34,933 bases of DNA from Candidatus Saccharimonadota bacterium (lineage in GTDB: Bacteria > Patescibacteriota > Saccharimonadia > Saccharimonadales > Saccharimonadaceae): assembly GCA_017404725.1 (NCBI GenBank), contig JAFRBS010000012.1, positions 1 through 34,933 on the forward strand. The letters are read 5' to 3'. Below, piece after piece: positions 22,158 to 29,082 of the stretch (position 1 is its first letter; the number at the start of each line of letters is the position of its first letter). Under the pieces are notes generated by a model that did not search any database, had not been told where the DNA came from, and worked only from the letters and a program-made list of their open reading frames with translations. The translations under genes and the position numbers were made by a program.

Positions 22158-23828
22158 ATGAACAAACTGCTCCGCGCTCTTTGCGCCATCAGTTTATTCT
22201 TGGGGAGTTTCCCCACGCACCTTGCTATCGCCGCCCCTACGGCATCCCCTACATCCCTGTCAGACTCGCCTACTTCGTCTGACTCATCGTCTGAATCGCC
22301 TACTTCAGACCCGCCTATTTCAGATTCGTCCGACCCGCCCGCGTCAGATCCGCCTACTTCATCTGACCCGCCACCTGCGACGACGATTACCCCTTATGGA
22401 CTACTGAAAAATCATCTTTTTATCAAATCTGTAAATCCCGGCTTTAAAGTCGACTCCGTCGCCGAAACTGGGGAAATGATCGAGCTAATGAGCGACGCTG
22501 ATGTTTCGCTCCCCTTAGACGGCGTGTTTTTGCGCTACAAAAACAGCTCCGGCACCCCTTATGTAATTTACGAATTTCCGCCTGGAAGTACCATGATCGG
22601 GGAAACAATTTTGTTGCGCTACGACAAATCGCCAGAAATCAAAGTCGCGCTCGAGGCCGCCGATCCCGCCACGCCTGCCGAAACTAACCCCGTCACGCCT
22701 GCCGAAGCCGTGCTTACTGGCATCGCCGACGCGACCTACTCAAAAACCCTCGCCCTGGCCGGCTCGCTTGAACTCGTTTACCAGGACGAGAGTGGCGAAC
22801 AGACGATTGATTCCGTCTGTTGGACCGGAAAATCCGGTTGCTTGGCGAAATTTAGCTCCAGCTCGCCCGCCACTCTCGTCCGCGACGAAAAAACGCGTGA
22901 ATTTTTGAAAGAAACCGACTATTTTCCCGTTTTTTCGGGCGGGCTTTATCTCCCAAAAGAAGAACTTCCCGCCGAGGACGATGAAAATGCCGAAGAAGCC
23001 GCTAAAACAGAGGTCCAATGCCTAGACCTCGAATTCTCGGAAATTTTGAGCTACTACGAAACCGCGAAAGATGAACAGTTTATCGAGCTTTATAACCCAA
23101 CTAGCGAAGAAATTCCCCTGTCCGGCTGCTCTTTAAGATATAAAAACAAACTTTACGATCTCGTAAAAACCAACTCCTCCAGCGAAAATCCCGATCTAGA
23201 CAAAATTTCTGCCGAGGGTTTCTACGTTTACCGGACAGCCGAAACAACCCTGACGAAAAATCCCAATTCCGAAAACACTATAGACCTCGTAGATGTAACT
23301 GGTGATACTGTTGCGACCATGAAATATCCCCACGGCCAGAAAAAGGGAACTGCTTATGCGCTAATTGGCGACATCTGGCAAACTACTTACTTCCCGACCC
23401 CTGGCGCGCCTAATGTCGCCCAGGAATTTAAGACCTGTCCACTCGGAAAAGTCCTGAACGAAGAAACTGGAAACTGCGTGAAACCCACCTCTATCGCCTC
23501 TGTTCAGCCTTGCCCCGCCGGAAAGTACCGCAACCCCGAAACCGGCCGCTGTAAGTCCGCGACCTCATCCACCGACACAAAAGAGCCCTGTAAGGAAGGC
23601 TACGAACGCAACCCTGAGACCGGCCGCTGCCGAAAGGTGAAGACCAACGAGGGCGCCGACTATGCCCTCGTGCCCCTAACCGGCGGCTCCGAAGGTTCCT
23701 CCTTCATCGCCCTCTGGTCCCTCATCGCCCTCGGCGCCCTCGGCCTCGGCTTCGCCCTCTTCCAGTTCCGCCGTGAACTCCGCTACGAACTAAAACACCT
23801 CCTGACCAAACTGAAAGGAGGCAGGTAA
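22158..23828 (+). CDS. Anchored surface protein with lamin-tail-like domains and Cys-rich repeats
   Basis: The 556-residue protein has a signal peptide (to LAIAAP), a Ser/Pro/Thr/Asp-rich stalk (residues about 30-75), then two domains resembling lamin-tail domains. One has ETGEMIELMSDADVSLPLDG, the other DEQFIELYNPTSEEIPLSGC. Near the C-terminus are three repeats of the form C-x-x-G-(K/Y)-x-x-N-x-E-T-G-x-C (CPAGKYRNPETGRC is the clearest). A single membrane segment (FIALWSLIALGALGLGFALF) and a positive cytoplasmic tail end it, so the protein is anchored outward. Lamin-tail-like domains in bacteria occur in exported proteins and may bind DNA or cell surfaces. The next gene starts inside the stop (TAATG). 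Confidence 0.85.
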   Translation: MNKLLRALCAISLFLGSFPTHLAIAAPTASPTSLSDSPTSSDSSSESPTSDPPISDSSDPPASDPPTSSDPPPATTITPYGLLKNHLFIKSVNPGFKVDSVAETGEMIELMSDADVSLPLDGVFLRYKNSSGTPYVIYEFPPGSTMIGETILLRYDKSPEIKVALEAADPATPAETNPVTPAEAVLTGIADATYSKTLALAGSLELVYQDESGEQTIDSVCWTGKSGCLAKFSSSSPATLVRDEKTREFLKETDYFPVFSGGLYLPKEELPAEDDENAEEAAKTEVQCLDLEFSEILSYYETAKDEQFIELYNPTSEEIPLSGCSLRYKNKLYDLVKTNSSSENPDLDKISAEGFYVYRTAETTLTKNPNSENTIDLVDVTGDTVATMKYPHGQKKGTAYALIGDIWQTTYFPTPGAPNVAQEFKTCPLGKVLNEETGNCVKPTSIASVQPCPAGKYRNPETGRCKSATSSTDTKEPCKEGYERNPETGRCRKVKTNEGADYALVPLTGGSEGSSFIALWSLIALGALGLGFALFQFRRELRYELKHLLTKLKGGR

Positions 23829-24361
23829 TGACAGACGACACTAGGAGGCTGTTGAAGTTGATAAACCGTGCCATAGACAGTCTATATATTTCATTGATCA
23901 ATAACGGGGCAGTAGAAAGGCTTACAAAAGCCTTAGAGTCCGTCGGAAATGGCAAAACCATAGATAAAAATGTGACTTTCGCGCGAATCACAAAATCCAT
24001 GCTTAGCGAAATCAATGTCATCCGAGAATTACAGGGAAAAACACTCCTTACCAAACGCAATATAACCGCCTTTTCTGGCGCAATAAACGAGCACCTAGGG
24101 GAGCACATTAAAAATTACGGATCAGCTCGCAACGTAGCGCAAGCAGCATTCGATGTACTGACTAGTAAAGATACATTGATATTGCCAGGAAATATAGAGG
24201 GGAAAGGCACAGTCTTAGCAAATCGCAACACTAACAATCGATTCATTGACTCCGTAGCGCTTAGTAATACGGAAAGTGGCAAGACAAGCCTCAAAAGTAT
24301 TTCTCCACGCTCAAACAAGCAAATCAAAAAACTCTCTACTAAGAAGAGAGAGCTTACTTGA
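23828..24361 (+). CDS. 177-residue protein coupled to the surface protein, unknown function
   Basis: The start overlaps the surface-protein stop (TAATG) and has GAAAGGAGG in front, so it is translated from the same mRNA. The protein is basic and helical in its first 110 residues (MTDDTRRLLKLINRAIDSLY and RITKSMLSEINVIRELQG). Its tail is Ser/Lys/Asn-rich and probably disordered. No signal peptide or membrane segment is seen. I do not recognise a family. Coupling suggests that it acts with the anchored protein's cytoplasmic tail, but that is inference. Confidence 0.72.
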   Translation: MTDDTRRLLKLINRAIDSLYISLINNGAVERLTKALESVGNGKTIDKNVTFARITKSMLSEINVIRELQGKTLLTKRNITAFSGAINEHLGEHIKNYGSARNVAQAAFDVLTSKDTLILPGNIEGKGTVLANRNTNNRFIDSVALSNTESGKTSLKSISPRSNKQIKKLSTKKRELT

Positions 24362-24449
24362 TGGCGACTTGGTAGGGGGGAACGATCCCTACATCGATAC
24401 CGAATAGCTCGGCCGCCGGCTTCCCGAATTCCGCTCGACAAGCCACCAT
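24354..24449 (-). CDS. Possible 31-residue micro-protein
   Basis: A minus-strand frame starts MVACRAEFGKPAAELFGIDV and ends YQVAIK. TGC-TATAAT (24457-24462 on minus) ends seven bases before this ATG, the leaderless arrangement used by many genes here. Its stop overlaps the end of the convergent 177-residue gene. The composition looks protein-like but there is no family match. It could instead be a chance frame under a promoter for another RNA. Confidence 0.4.
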   Translation of the reverse strand: MVACRAEFGKPAAELFGIDVGIVPPYQVAIK

Positions 24450-24491
24450 TACCTTCATTATAGCACAGACCACTGAAAAAAGCAATAGAAA

Positions 24492-24514
24492 GCGGGGCTC
24501 AAAAGCCCCGTTTT
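24492..24514 (-). terminator. Terminator after dnaK
   Basis: CGGGGCT and AGCCCCG form a 7-bp GC stem with a four-base loop, A-rich on one side and TTTT on the other, so it can stop transcription in both directions. Confidence 0.75.
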
Positions 24515-24533
24515 CTAGTCTAAACCAGGCAGA

Positions 24534-26438
24534 TTATTTATCTACGACTTCGCCCTCAACCGGCTCGTCATCCGACTTATCGGAATCCGAAGACTTCTCG
24601 TCAGACTTATCGCCCTTGGAAGAGTCTTCGTTTGCCGCCTGGTACATCTTAGCCCCAATCGGCATAATCTTATCAGATAACTCCTTAGCAGCCTCCTCCA
24701 GCTTTTCTTTGTCGTCCGACGAGTCTTCCAAAACTTTCTTCGCCTCAGAAACAGCGTCTTCGATAGTCTTCTTGTCGTCATCCGAAATCTTATCTTTGTA
24801 TTCAGACGGCATCTTCTCCGCCTGATAAATCGCATTTTCTAGGTGGTTTTTCGCGTCAATCGCTTCGCGCTTCTTCTTGTCTTCCTCGGCATGTTCTTCC
24901 GCCTCACGCGCAGCTTTCTCGATATCTTCTTTGCTCATATTTCCAGAGTTCTGAATCGTAATCGACTGCTCTTTCCCAGTGCCTTTATCTTTTGCAGTTA
25001 CGTTCAAAATGCCGTTTGCATCTAGCGAGAAGGTAACCTCAATCTGTGGCACCCCACGTGGCGCCGGCGCAATTCCGTCCAAGATAAAGCGTCCAAGCGA
25101 TTTGTTATCGGAAGCCATTTCGCGTTCACCCTGAAGCACGTGAATCTCAACCGATGGCTGGTTATCCGAAGCAGTAGAAAACACCTCAGACTTCGAAGTC
25201 GGAATCGTCGTATTGCGATCAATCAACTTCGTGGAAACACCGCCCATCGTCTCAATACCAAGAGATAACGGAGTAACATCGAGCAATAAGACATCCTTAA
25301 CATCGCCCTGCAAGACGCCACCCTGAACCGCCGCACCAACTGCGACCACTTCATCTGGATTAACACCCTGCATTGGGTCCTTACCGAAGATGGATTTAAC
25401 CTTCTCCACGACAGCTGGCATACGAGTCATACCCCCGACCATCACGACCTCGTCGATATCCGAAGCTTTTAGTTTTGCATCTTTCAAAGCCTTCTCAACC
25501 GGCTCCGCCAAGCGATCTAGAAGTGGCTGAACGAGCTCCTCTAGTTTAGCCCGGGTCAGGGTATATTCAAAGTGTTTCGGACCCTCCGCATCAGCGGTCA
25601 GAAACGGCAAGTTAATATCGGTGGACGAAGCGCTAGACAACTCTTTTTTAGCTTTCTCCGCCTCATCTTTGATACGCTGCATCGCCGCCGCATCACCCTT
25701 AATATCAATTCCGGACTCCTTCTCAAACTCATCACAGAGGTAATTTACGATGATATTATCAAAGTCTTCGCCACCCAGGTGAGTGTCACCATTAGTAGAT
25801 TTAACCTCGAAGACGCCGTCCCCAAGTTCAAGGATGGAAACGTCAAAGGTACCACCACCAAGGTCGAAGACCGCGATTTGCTCGTCTTTCTTACTCTCAA
25901 GGCCATAAGCCAGAGCCGCCGCCGTTGGCTCGTTGATGATACGCTTAACCTCAAGTCCAGCAATTTTGCCGGCATCTTTCGTCGCCTGGCGCTGAGAGTC
26001 ATCAAAGTAAGCCGGAACGGTAATAATCGCCTCTGTTACTGGCTCGCCTAAGAAGGCTTCCGCGTCCGCTTTGATTTTAGATAGCACCATCGCCGAAATT
26101 TCCTCTGGCGTGTATTCTTTGCCGTCCATCTCGACCGCGACACCGTTTTTTGCCTTCACGATTTTGTATGGCATGATATCAAGATCCCGCTGGACCTCTT
26201 TATCATCAAACTTACGCCCGATTAAACGTTTAATGCCATAGATTGTATTTTTTGGATTCGTCACACGCTGGCGCTGCGCAACTTTCCCCACAAGCCTCTC
26301 GCCCTTCTTCGTAACCGCTACGACCGAAGGGGTAGTCCGGTCTCCCTCTGCATTAGTAATCACCTCTGGCTTCCCAGCGACCATATAAGCGAACGCCGAG
26401 TTCGTCGTCCCGAGGTCAATTCCGATAATCTTACTCAT
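24534..26438 (-). CDS. dnaK: Hsp70 chaperone DnaK
   Basis: DnaK binds exposed hydrophobic peptides in an ATP-driven cycle with DnaJ and GrpE. The 634 residues include [61 protein letters not shown], the interdomain linker [19 protein letters not shown], the substrate-binding beta domain, a helical lid, and an acidic tail ending EGEVVDK. It has an AAAGGAG site and is expressed from a promoter embedded in two CIRCE operators, so it is repressed by HrcA. grpE, dnaJ and hrcA are not in the window. dnaK is therefore a single-gene heat-shock unit here. Confidence 0.97.
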   Translation of the reverse strand: MSKIIGIDLGTTNSAFAYMVAGKPEVITNAEGDRTTPSVVAVTKKGERLVGKVAQRQRVTNPKNTIYGIKRLIGRKFDDKEVQRDLDIMPYKIVKAKNGVAVEMDGKEYTPEEISAMVLSKIKADAEAFLGEPVTEAIITVPAYFDDSQRQATKDAGKIAGLEVKRIINEPTAAALAYGLESKKDEQIAVFDLGGGTFDVSILELGDGVFEVKSTNGDTHLGGEDFDNIIVNYLCDEFEKESGIDIKGDAAAMQRIKDEAEKAKKELSSASSTDINLPFLTADAEGPKHFEYTLTRAKLEELVQPLLDRLAEPVEKALKDAKLKASDIDEVVMVGGMTRMPAVVEKVKSIFGKDPMQGVNPDEVVAVGAAVQGGVLQGDVKDVLLLDVTPLSLGIETMGGVSTKLIDRNTTIPTSKSEVFSTASDNQPSVEIHVLQGEREMASDNKSLGRFILDGIAPAPRGVPQIEVTFSLDANGILNVTAKDKGTGKEQSITIQNSGNMSKEDIEKAAREAEEHAEEDKKKREAIDAKNHLENAIYQAEKMPSEYKDKISDDDKKTIEDAVSEAKKVLEDSSDDKEKLEEAAKELSDKIMPIGAKMYQAANEDSSKGDKSDEKSSDSDKSDDEPVEGEVVDK

Positions 26439-26463
26439 TTATTATTATCTCCTTTCGTAATTT

Positions 26464-26490
26464 TTAGCACTCTTGCTTGAAGACTGCTAA
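26464..26490. promoter_or_regulatory. CIRCE operator, downstream copy, at dnaK
   Basis: TTAGCACTC, nine bases, GACTGCTAA: the HrcA-binding inverted repeat with a single mismatch. It lies between the dnaK transcript start and its ATG. Confidence 0.88.
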
Positions 26491-26502
26491 CTTTCTACCC
26501 CT

Positions 26503-26531
26503 ATAATAGCAAATTAGCACTCACATGTCAA
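26503..26531 (-). promoter_or_regulatory. dnaK promoter
   Basis: On the minus strand TTGACA (26526-26531) and TATTAT (26503-26508) are separated by 17 bp. The -35 lies inside the upstream CIRCE repeat. Confidence 0.75.
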
Positions 26532-26540
26532 GACTGCCAA
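26514..26540. promoter_or_regulatory. CIRCE operator, upstream copy, at dnaK
   Basis: TTAGCACTC, nine bases, GACTGCCAA: two mismatches in one arm. It covers the -35 box and spacer of the dnaK promoter, so HrcA bound here would block RNA polymerase. Confidence 0.75.
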
Positions 26541-26567
26541 AACAGGGGTAGACCAAAAAATCCCCAA

Positions 26568-26613
26568 CAAAAATGGCGGAAATACCTGGACGGGGTTCGA
26601 ACTTTGCCCAATG
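26568..26613. repeat. Decayed tRNA-3'-end-like repeat, copy 2
   Basis: It repeats CAAAAATGGCGGAA, CTGGACG, GTTCGAACTTT and AATG of the copy at 9237-9283, with about ten differences over 46 bases. It lies at the left border of the ATPase/STAS cassette. Confidence 0.6.
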
Positions 26614-26638
26614 CAATAATTAAATAGAGTATGCTGTC

Positions 26639-26676
26639 CCCGCTTTTACATATTTTCTAGGAAATGTAAAAACGGG
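26639..26676. repeat. Inverted pair 1 of GTAAAAACGGG motif
   Basis: CCCGCTTTTACAT (26639-26651) and ATGTAAAAACGGG (26664-26676) match in 12 of 13 positions. They are separated by 12 bases containing TCTAGG. It lies left of the cassette promoter. Confidence 0.7.
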
Positions 26677-26699
26677 AGGGGCGTCATCCAATCACAAGG

Positions 26700-26745
26700 T
26701 TACCCCGTTTTAACAAATATTGACAAAAACGTAAAAACGGGGTAA
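26700..26745. promoter_or_regulatory. Inverted pair 2 of GTAAAAACGGG motif across the cassette promoter
   Basis: TTACCCCGTTTT (26700-26711) and AAAACGGGGTAA (26734-26745) are perfect 12-bp inverted repeats. They flank the -35 TTGACA (26720-26725), and the right arm overlaps the -10 TAAAAT (26743-26748; 17-bp spacer). This is the layout of an operator at which a bound regulator would occlude the promoter. Confidence 0.7.
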
Positions 26746-26754
26746 AATTAGACC

Positions 26755-27720
26755 GTGAGAATTCATTATACAAATCAAGGAACCCTCCAGAACTTTCGCA
26801 ACTTTGCCGAAACGTTAGATTTTTCTAATCCCCAACGATTAATTGTTACAATGGATGAAAAGTGGGTCAACGTCAATCCGGCTCAATTAGCCCTTACTGC
26901 AGCACTTGCGCTTAAGGTAGGTAAAGAAAATGCTATAATTCAATCGCAAAATATACCTCTCTCTGCCAGATATCTCGATCGCATGGGCTTATATAATTTT
27001 TTCAGCACTCCATCACCGTTTAGGCAATACCGAAAAAAAGAACCCGCAGGACGCTTTGTACCGATTTCCATCATCAAGAACGGAGATGATCAATCTAAAT
27101 TCGTTACTGACATTATTCCATTGTATCATCTTAGCGAAAAAAACTCTCGCATCTTAAGCTATATTGTTGGAGAATTAGTGCGCAATGTATTAGAGCACTC
27201 TTTCTCGGAAGACGGCGCTGTCGTCGCAGCGCAATACTACAAAGAATCAAATCGAATCAGTTTTGCAATTTGTGATACTGGTATCGGTTTATGGAAAAGC
27301 CTTCAAATTTGGCATCCAAAAACTGATAAAGAGGCATTGTCACTCGCCTTAACTCCGGGGGTGACCGGAACGACCCTAGAACTAGGCGGAACGTCAGAAA
27401 ATGGTGGTGCCGGCCTTTTTTTCATTAAATCTATAGTAAAGATTTCAAGGAGTTATTTCGTGATAATGAGCGGAGATTCAGAATATACTCTATTGAAAAC
27501 GCGCCCAGATATCAAAAATAGATTATATTCCGACCCATTTAAAGATCATTACGCCTTTAGTAACAGCATATCTAGATTTAACGGCACTTTAGTCGCTGTA
27601 GATTTAAAATTAGATAGCACCCCTGAGTTTCAAAAACTATTAGACGATATTGGCGACATTTATGATTCCGCAGTAAAAGAATCCCGCAGAAAACCAGCTC
27701 GCAAACCAAAATTTATTTAG
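26755..27720 (+). CDS. GHKL-type ATPase (histidine-kinase-like ATP-binding protein)
   Basis: The 321-residue protein has a GHKL ATP-binding core in its middle: N-box GELVRNVLEHS (about residues 142-152), G1 box CDTGIGLWKS, and G2 box ENGGAGLFFIKSIV. The N-terminal 120 residues (with LDFSNPQRLIVTMDEKWVNVNP) do not resemble a sensor or dimerisation helix, and no phospho-acceptor His domain is visible, so it is not a classical sensor kinase. Anti-sigma kinases of the SpoIIAB/RsbW type are the closest functional analogy. The GTG start follows TAAAAT by six bases: leaderless. It ends one base before the STAS-like gene's first possible ATG. Confidence 0.85.
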   Translation: MRIHYTNQGTLQNFRNFAETLDFSNPQRLIVTMDEKWVNVNPAQLALTAALALKVGKENAIIQSQNIPLSARYLDRMGLYNFFSTPSPFRQYRKKEPAGRFVPISIIKNGDDQSKFVTDIIPLYHLSEKNSRILSYIVGELVRNVLEHSFSEDGAVVAAQYYKESNRISFAICDTGIGLWKSLQIWHPKTDKEALSLALTPGVTGTTLELGGTSENGGAGLFFIKSIVKISRSYFVIMSGDSEYTLLKTRPDIKNRLYSDPFKDHYAFSNSISRFNGTLVAVDLKLDSTPEFQKLLDDIGDIYDSAVKESRRKPARKPKFI

Positions 27721-27733
27721 AATGGAGAGACTA

Positions 27734-28021
27734 ATGAAAAAAATTATTATGGAAAAGGAAGCCGGGCGATTTTGCGAAAACAAAGATATTGCGAAAAAGC
27801 TACGCGAAGAAATAATAGAACCCACCATAAGAGAAAAAGAGCCTGTCATTATCGATTTCGGAAATGTATCTGGAGCAACACAGTCTTTTATACACGCACT
27901 GGTTAGCAACGTTATACGAGAATATCGAGACCAAGCATTCGATAATCTTTTATATAAGAACGCATGCCTGGAAATTCAAAAAATAATTTCTATAGTTTAT
28001 AATTATATGCAGTTAGATTAG
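27734..28021 (+). CDS. STAS-like DUF4325 protein
   Basis: The 95-residue protein has the DUF4325 pattern: basic N-terminus, KKLREEIIEPTI, the strand EPVIIDFGNVSGATQSFIHA with the conserved Asp-Phe and Thr-Gln-Ser-Phe, and VIREY. STAS domains bind GHKL kinases and sigma factors in partner-switching systems; DUF4325 is called STAS-like. The ATG at 27734 is chosen because GGAGAG (27724-27729) is correctly spaced; an ATG at 27722 lies inside that site. It is co-transcribed with the ATPase gene and is the last gene before the third inverted motif pair. Confidence 0.82.
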   Translation: MKKIIMEKEAGRFCENKDIAKKLREEIIEPTIREKEPVIIDFGNVSGATQSFIHALVSNVIREYRDQAFDNLLYKNACLEIQKIISIVYNYMQLD

Positions 28022-28025
28022 GGCA

Positions 28026-28064
28026 CCCGTTTTTACACCTTACATAAAAACGCGTAAAAACGGG
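28026..28064. repeat. Inverted pair 3 of GTAAAAACGGG motif
   Basis: CCCGTTTTTAC (28026-28036) and GTAAAAACGGG (28054-28064) are perfect 11-bp inverted repeats just after the STAS-like stop codon. There is no T-run, so it is not an obvious intrinsic terminator. Confidence 0.7.
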
Positions 28065-28145
28065 GGATTCATATTAAACAGTAGCGACATTTTAGTAAAG
28101 CAAGGGCTCTTGCAAAGTTTAGGTTCGAACAAACTCAGAGCAGAG

Positions 28146-28170
28146 AAAAAATAACCAAATTTCGGCTATT
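28146..28170 (-). terminator. Terminator of tRNA-Ser(GGA)
   Basis: On the minus strand AATAGCC pairs with GGTTATT (one G-U) and is followed by six T. Confidence 0.55.
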
Positions 28171-28179
28171 CGTTCCGTT

Positions 28180-28269
28180 TGGCGGTAGAGACAGGATTCG
28201 AACCTGCGATACGGTTTCCCGCATACACGCTTTCCAAGCGTGCGCCTTCAACCACTCGGCCACTCTACC
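28180..28269 (-). tRNA. tRNA-Ser(GGA)
   Basis: The 90-base gene has acceptor GGTAGAG pairing with CTCTACC, discriminator G, encoded CCA, and a long variable arm. The anticodon loop TTGGAAA between CACGC and GCGTG gives GGA, reading UCC and UCU. Its own TGG-TATAAT lies at about 28282-28287 on minus, overlapping the end of the upstream micro-gene. Confidence 0.93.
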
Positions 28270-28291
28270 GCGTACTTCTAATTATACCACA

Positions 28292-28372
28292 CTAATCTAA
28301 GTGTTTCCGCTTCTCGCTGTGCTTATGATTATTATTGCGGTTAAGAAGCGCAACTCGTACTTTTTTCGCCAT
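28292..28372 (-). CDS. 26-residue basic micro-protein
   Basis: The frame reads [20 protein letters not shown] then KRKHLD. It is rich in Lys, Arg, His and Asn and looks like an RNA- or ribosome-associated peptide, but it matches no ribosomal protein I know. The signals are good: TTGATT, 17 bp, TGG-TAGAAT on the minus strand, then AGGAGA seven bases before the ATG. The tRNA-Ser promoter overlaps its stop codon. Confidence 0.55.
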   Translation of the reverse strand: MAKKVRVALLNRNNNHKHSEKRKHLD

Positions 28373-28447
28373 AGATTTCTCCTAATCCTAAAAACTAACC
28401 TCTTAATTCTACCACGACGCCCGCTAAAAATCAACCCAGAACACCCC

Positions 28448-28476
28448 TTGAACTACCCCTAAAAATATGTTATAAT
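28448..28476 (+). promoter_or_regulatory. Promoter of the 34-residue gene
   Basis: TTGAAC (28448-28453), 17 bp, TGT-TATAAT (28471-28476). It predicts a leader of about 53 bases containing TTAACAGGGGTAACACTACCC, in which GGGGTA and TACCC could pair. Confidence 0.7.
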
Positions 28477-28535
28477 AAAGATACTTTGTACATTAACAGG
28501 GGTAACACTACCCAGACCCGAAAGGAGGAAATATA

Positions 28536-28640
28536 ATGCGTACTTTGCTAAAAAATGGAACCGTAGTTAACCCAGCCGGAAAGTCCGGCCAGCTCGACAT
28601 CATCATCGAGGACGGCAAAATCGTTTACAAAGGCAAGTAA
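28536..28640 (+). CDS. 34-residue protein resembling a dihydroorotase/amidohydrolase N-terminus
   Basis: The complete frame is [20 protein letters not shown] then [14 protein letters not shown]. This reproduces the first beta strands of cyclic amidohydrolases such as dihydroorotase, where the LLKNGxVxDPAG and DxLIEDGKI motifs open the protein. No catalytic barrel follows: the stop is followed at once by a terminator. With its own promoter, a 53-base leader and a strong GGAGG site it is a self-contained expressed gene rather than a random fragment. Alternatives are a remnant pyrC frozen as a leader peptide, or a designed-by-evolution mini beta protein. Confidence 0.7.
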   Translation: MRTLLKNGTVVNPAGKSGQLDIIIEDGKIVYKGK

Positions 28641-28642
28641 AC

Positions 28643-28672
28643 AAAAAGACTCGGATTATTCCGAGTCTTTTT
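28643..28672. terminator. Bidirectional terminator
   Basis: AAAAAGACTCGGA and TCCGAGTCTTTTT form a perfect 13-bp stem, ending in a T-run on either strand. It serves the 34-residue gene (plus) and the tRNA-Arg unit (minus). Confidence 0.9.
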
Positions 28673-28684
28673 CACGTTCAAATT

Positions 28685-28761
28685 TGGTATGCCCGGTAGG
28701 ATTCGAACCTGCGACCTTTGGCTCCGCAAGCCAACGCTCTATCCAGCTGAGCTACGGGCAC
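28685..28761 (-). tRNA. tRNA-Arg(GCG)
   Basis: The 77-base gene has acceptor GTGCCCG pairing with CGGGCAT (one G-U at the end), discriminator A and encoded CCA, and T-loop TTCGAAT. The anticodon stem TTGGC/GCCAA encloses TTGCGGA, giving anticodon GCG for CGC/CGU. GCG instead of the usual ACG means it would not need adenosine-to-inosine editing by TadA. Confidence 0.92.
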
Positions 28762-28764
28762 GAA

Positions 28765-29037
28765 TGAAGGAGTAAAAAGAAAAGTTTTACTTTTTCTTTT
28801 TCTCCGAATGAGTAGCCCGAAAGCATTTTTGCCGCAGGCAAAAATGATTACGAGCACGAATGTTAAAGTTACGAGTCGCCCGAAGACCAAACCCTTCGGG
28901 CGCCCGTACATAGCTTTACTCCACACACCTCATCTAATCACTTGGTGTGGACATCGCTAAAAGTACCTAAGCAAAGCCTAAGAAAACATTTAGCGACCAT
29001 CCACCTAGAAATTAAATGAGCATCACATCGCTGTGAC
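28765..29037 (-). ncRNA. Highly structured region upstream of tRNA-Arg, candidate RNA
   Basis: No gene fits, but six consecutive inverted repeats do. They are TCACA/TGTGA (29023-29036), TCGCTAAA/TTTAGCGA (28954-28996), CACACC/GGTGTG (28924-28949), CGCCCGAAG/CTTCGGGCG (28877-28902), CATTTTTGCC/GGCAAAAATG (28824-28846) and a long A/G-T/C stem (28769-28805). TGT-TAGAAT at 29044-29049 on minus is a suitable promoter, and the tRNA-Arg and terminator lie downstream, so the whole may be one precursor RNA. I see no RNase P, tmRNA or SRP core motif. Confidence 0.45.
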
Positions 29038-29082
29038 ATCTTTATTCTAACACATTTTTGAAAAATATGCTATACTTAAATT

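Larger units (their letters stand above)
26639..28064 (+). mobile_element. Candidate mobile two-gene cassette
   Basis: Two adjoining genes with lower apparent GC content than their surroundings are bracketed by inverted pairs of the same 11-bp motif. A tRNA-end-like repeat lies on the left and a tRNA-Ser gene 116 bp to the right. No recombinase or transposase is encoded, so any mobility would depend on functions elsewhere. The motif could equally be an operator plus a terminator-like structure. Confidence 0.35.

Noticed and set aside
26755-27720. Classical sensor histidine kinase
   Set aside because: There is no membrane segment, no dimerisation/phosphoacceptor helix and no response regulator beside it; only the GHKL ATP-binding boxes are present.
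26639-28064. CRISPR-like or phage-defence array
   Set aside because: The 11-bp motif occurs only as three inverted pairs without regular spacers, and no cas gene is present.
28678-28926. Minus-strand 82-residue frame ending with a [21 protein letters not shown]-like tail
   Set aside because: This is the well-known spurious translation of a tRNA-Arg gene and its flank; the stretch holds the tRNA and hairpins.
28765-29037. RNase P RNA or tmRNA in the structured region
   Set aside because: The conserved cores of both RNAs were looked for by eye and not found; the region is kept only as an unnamed structured RNA candidate.
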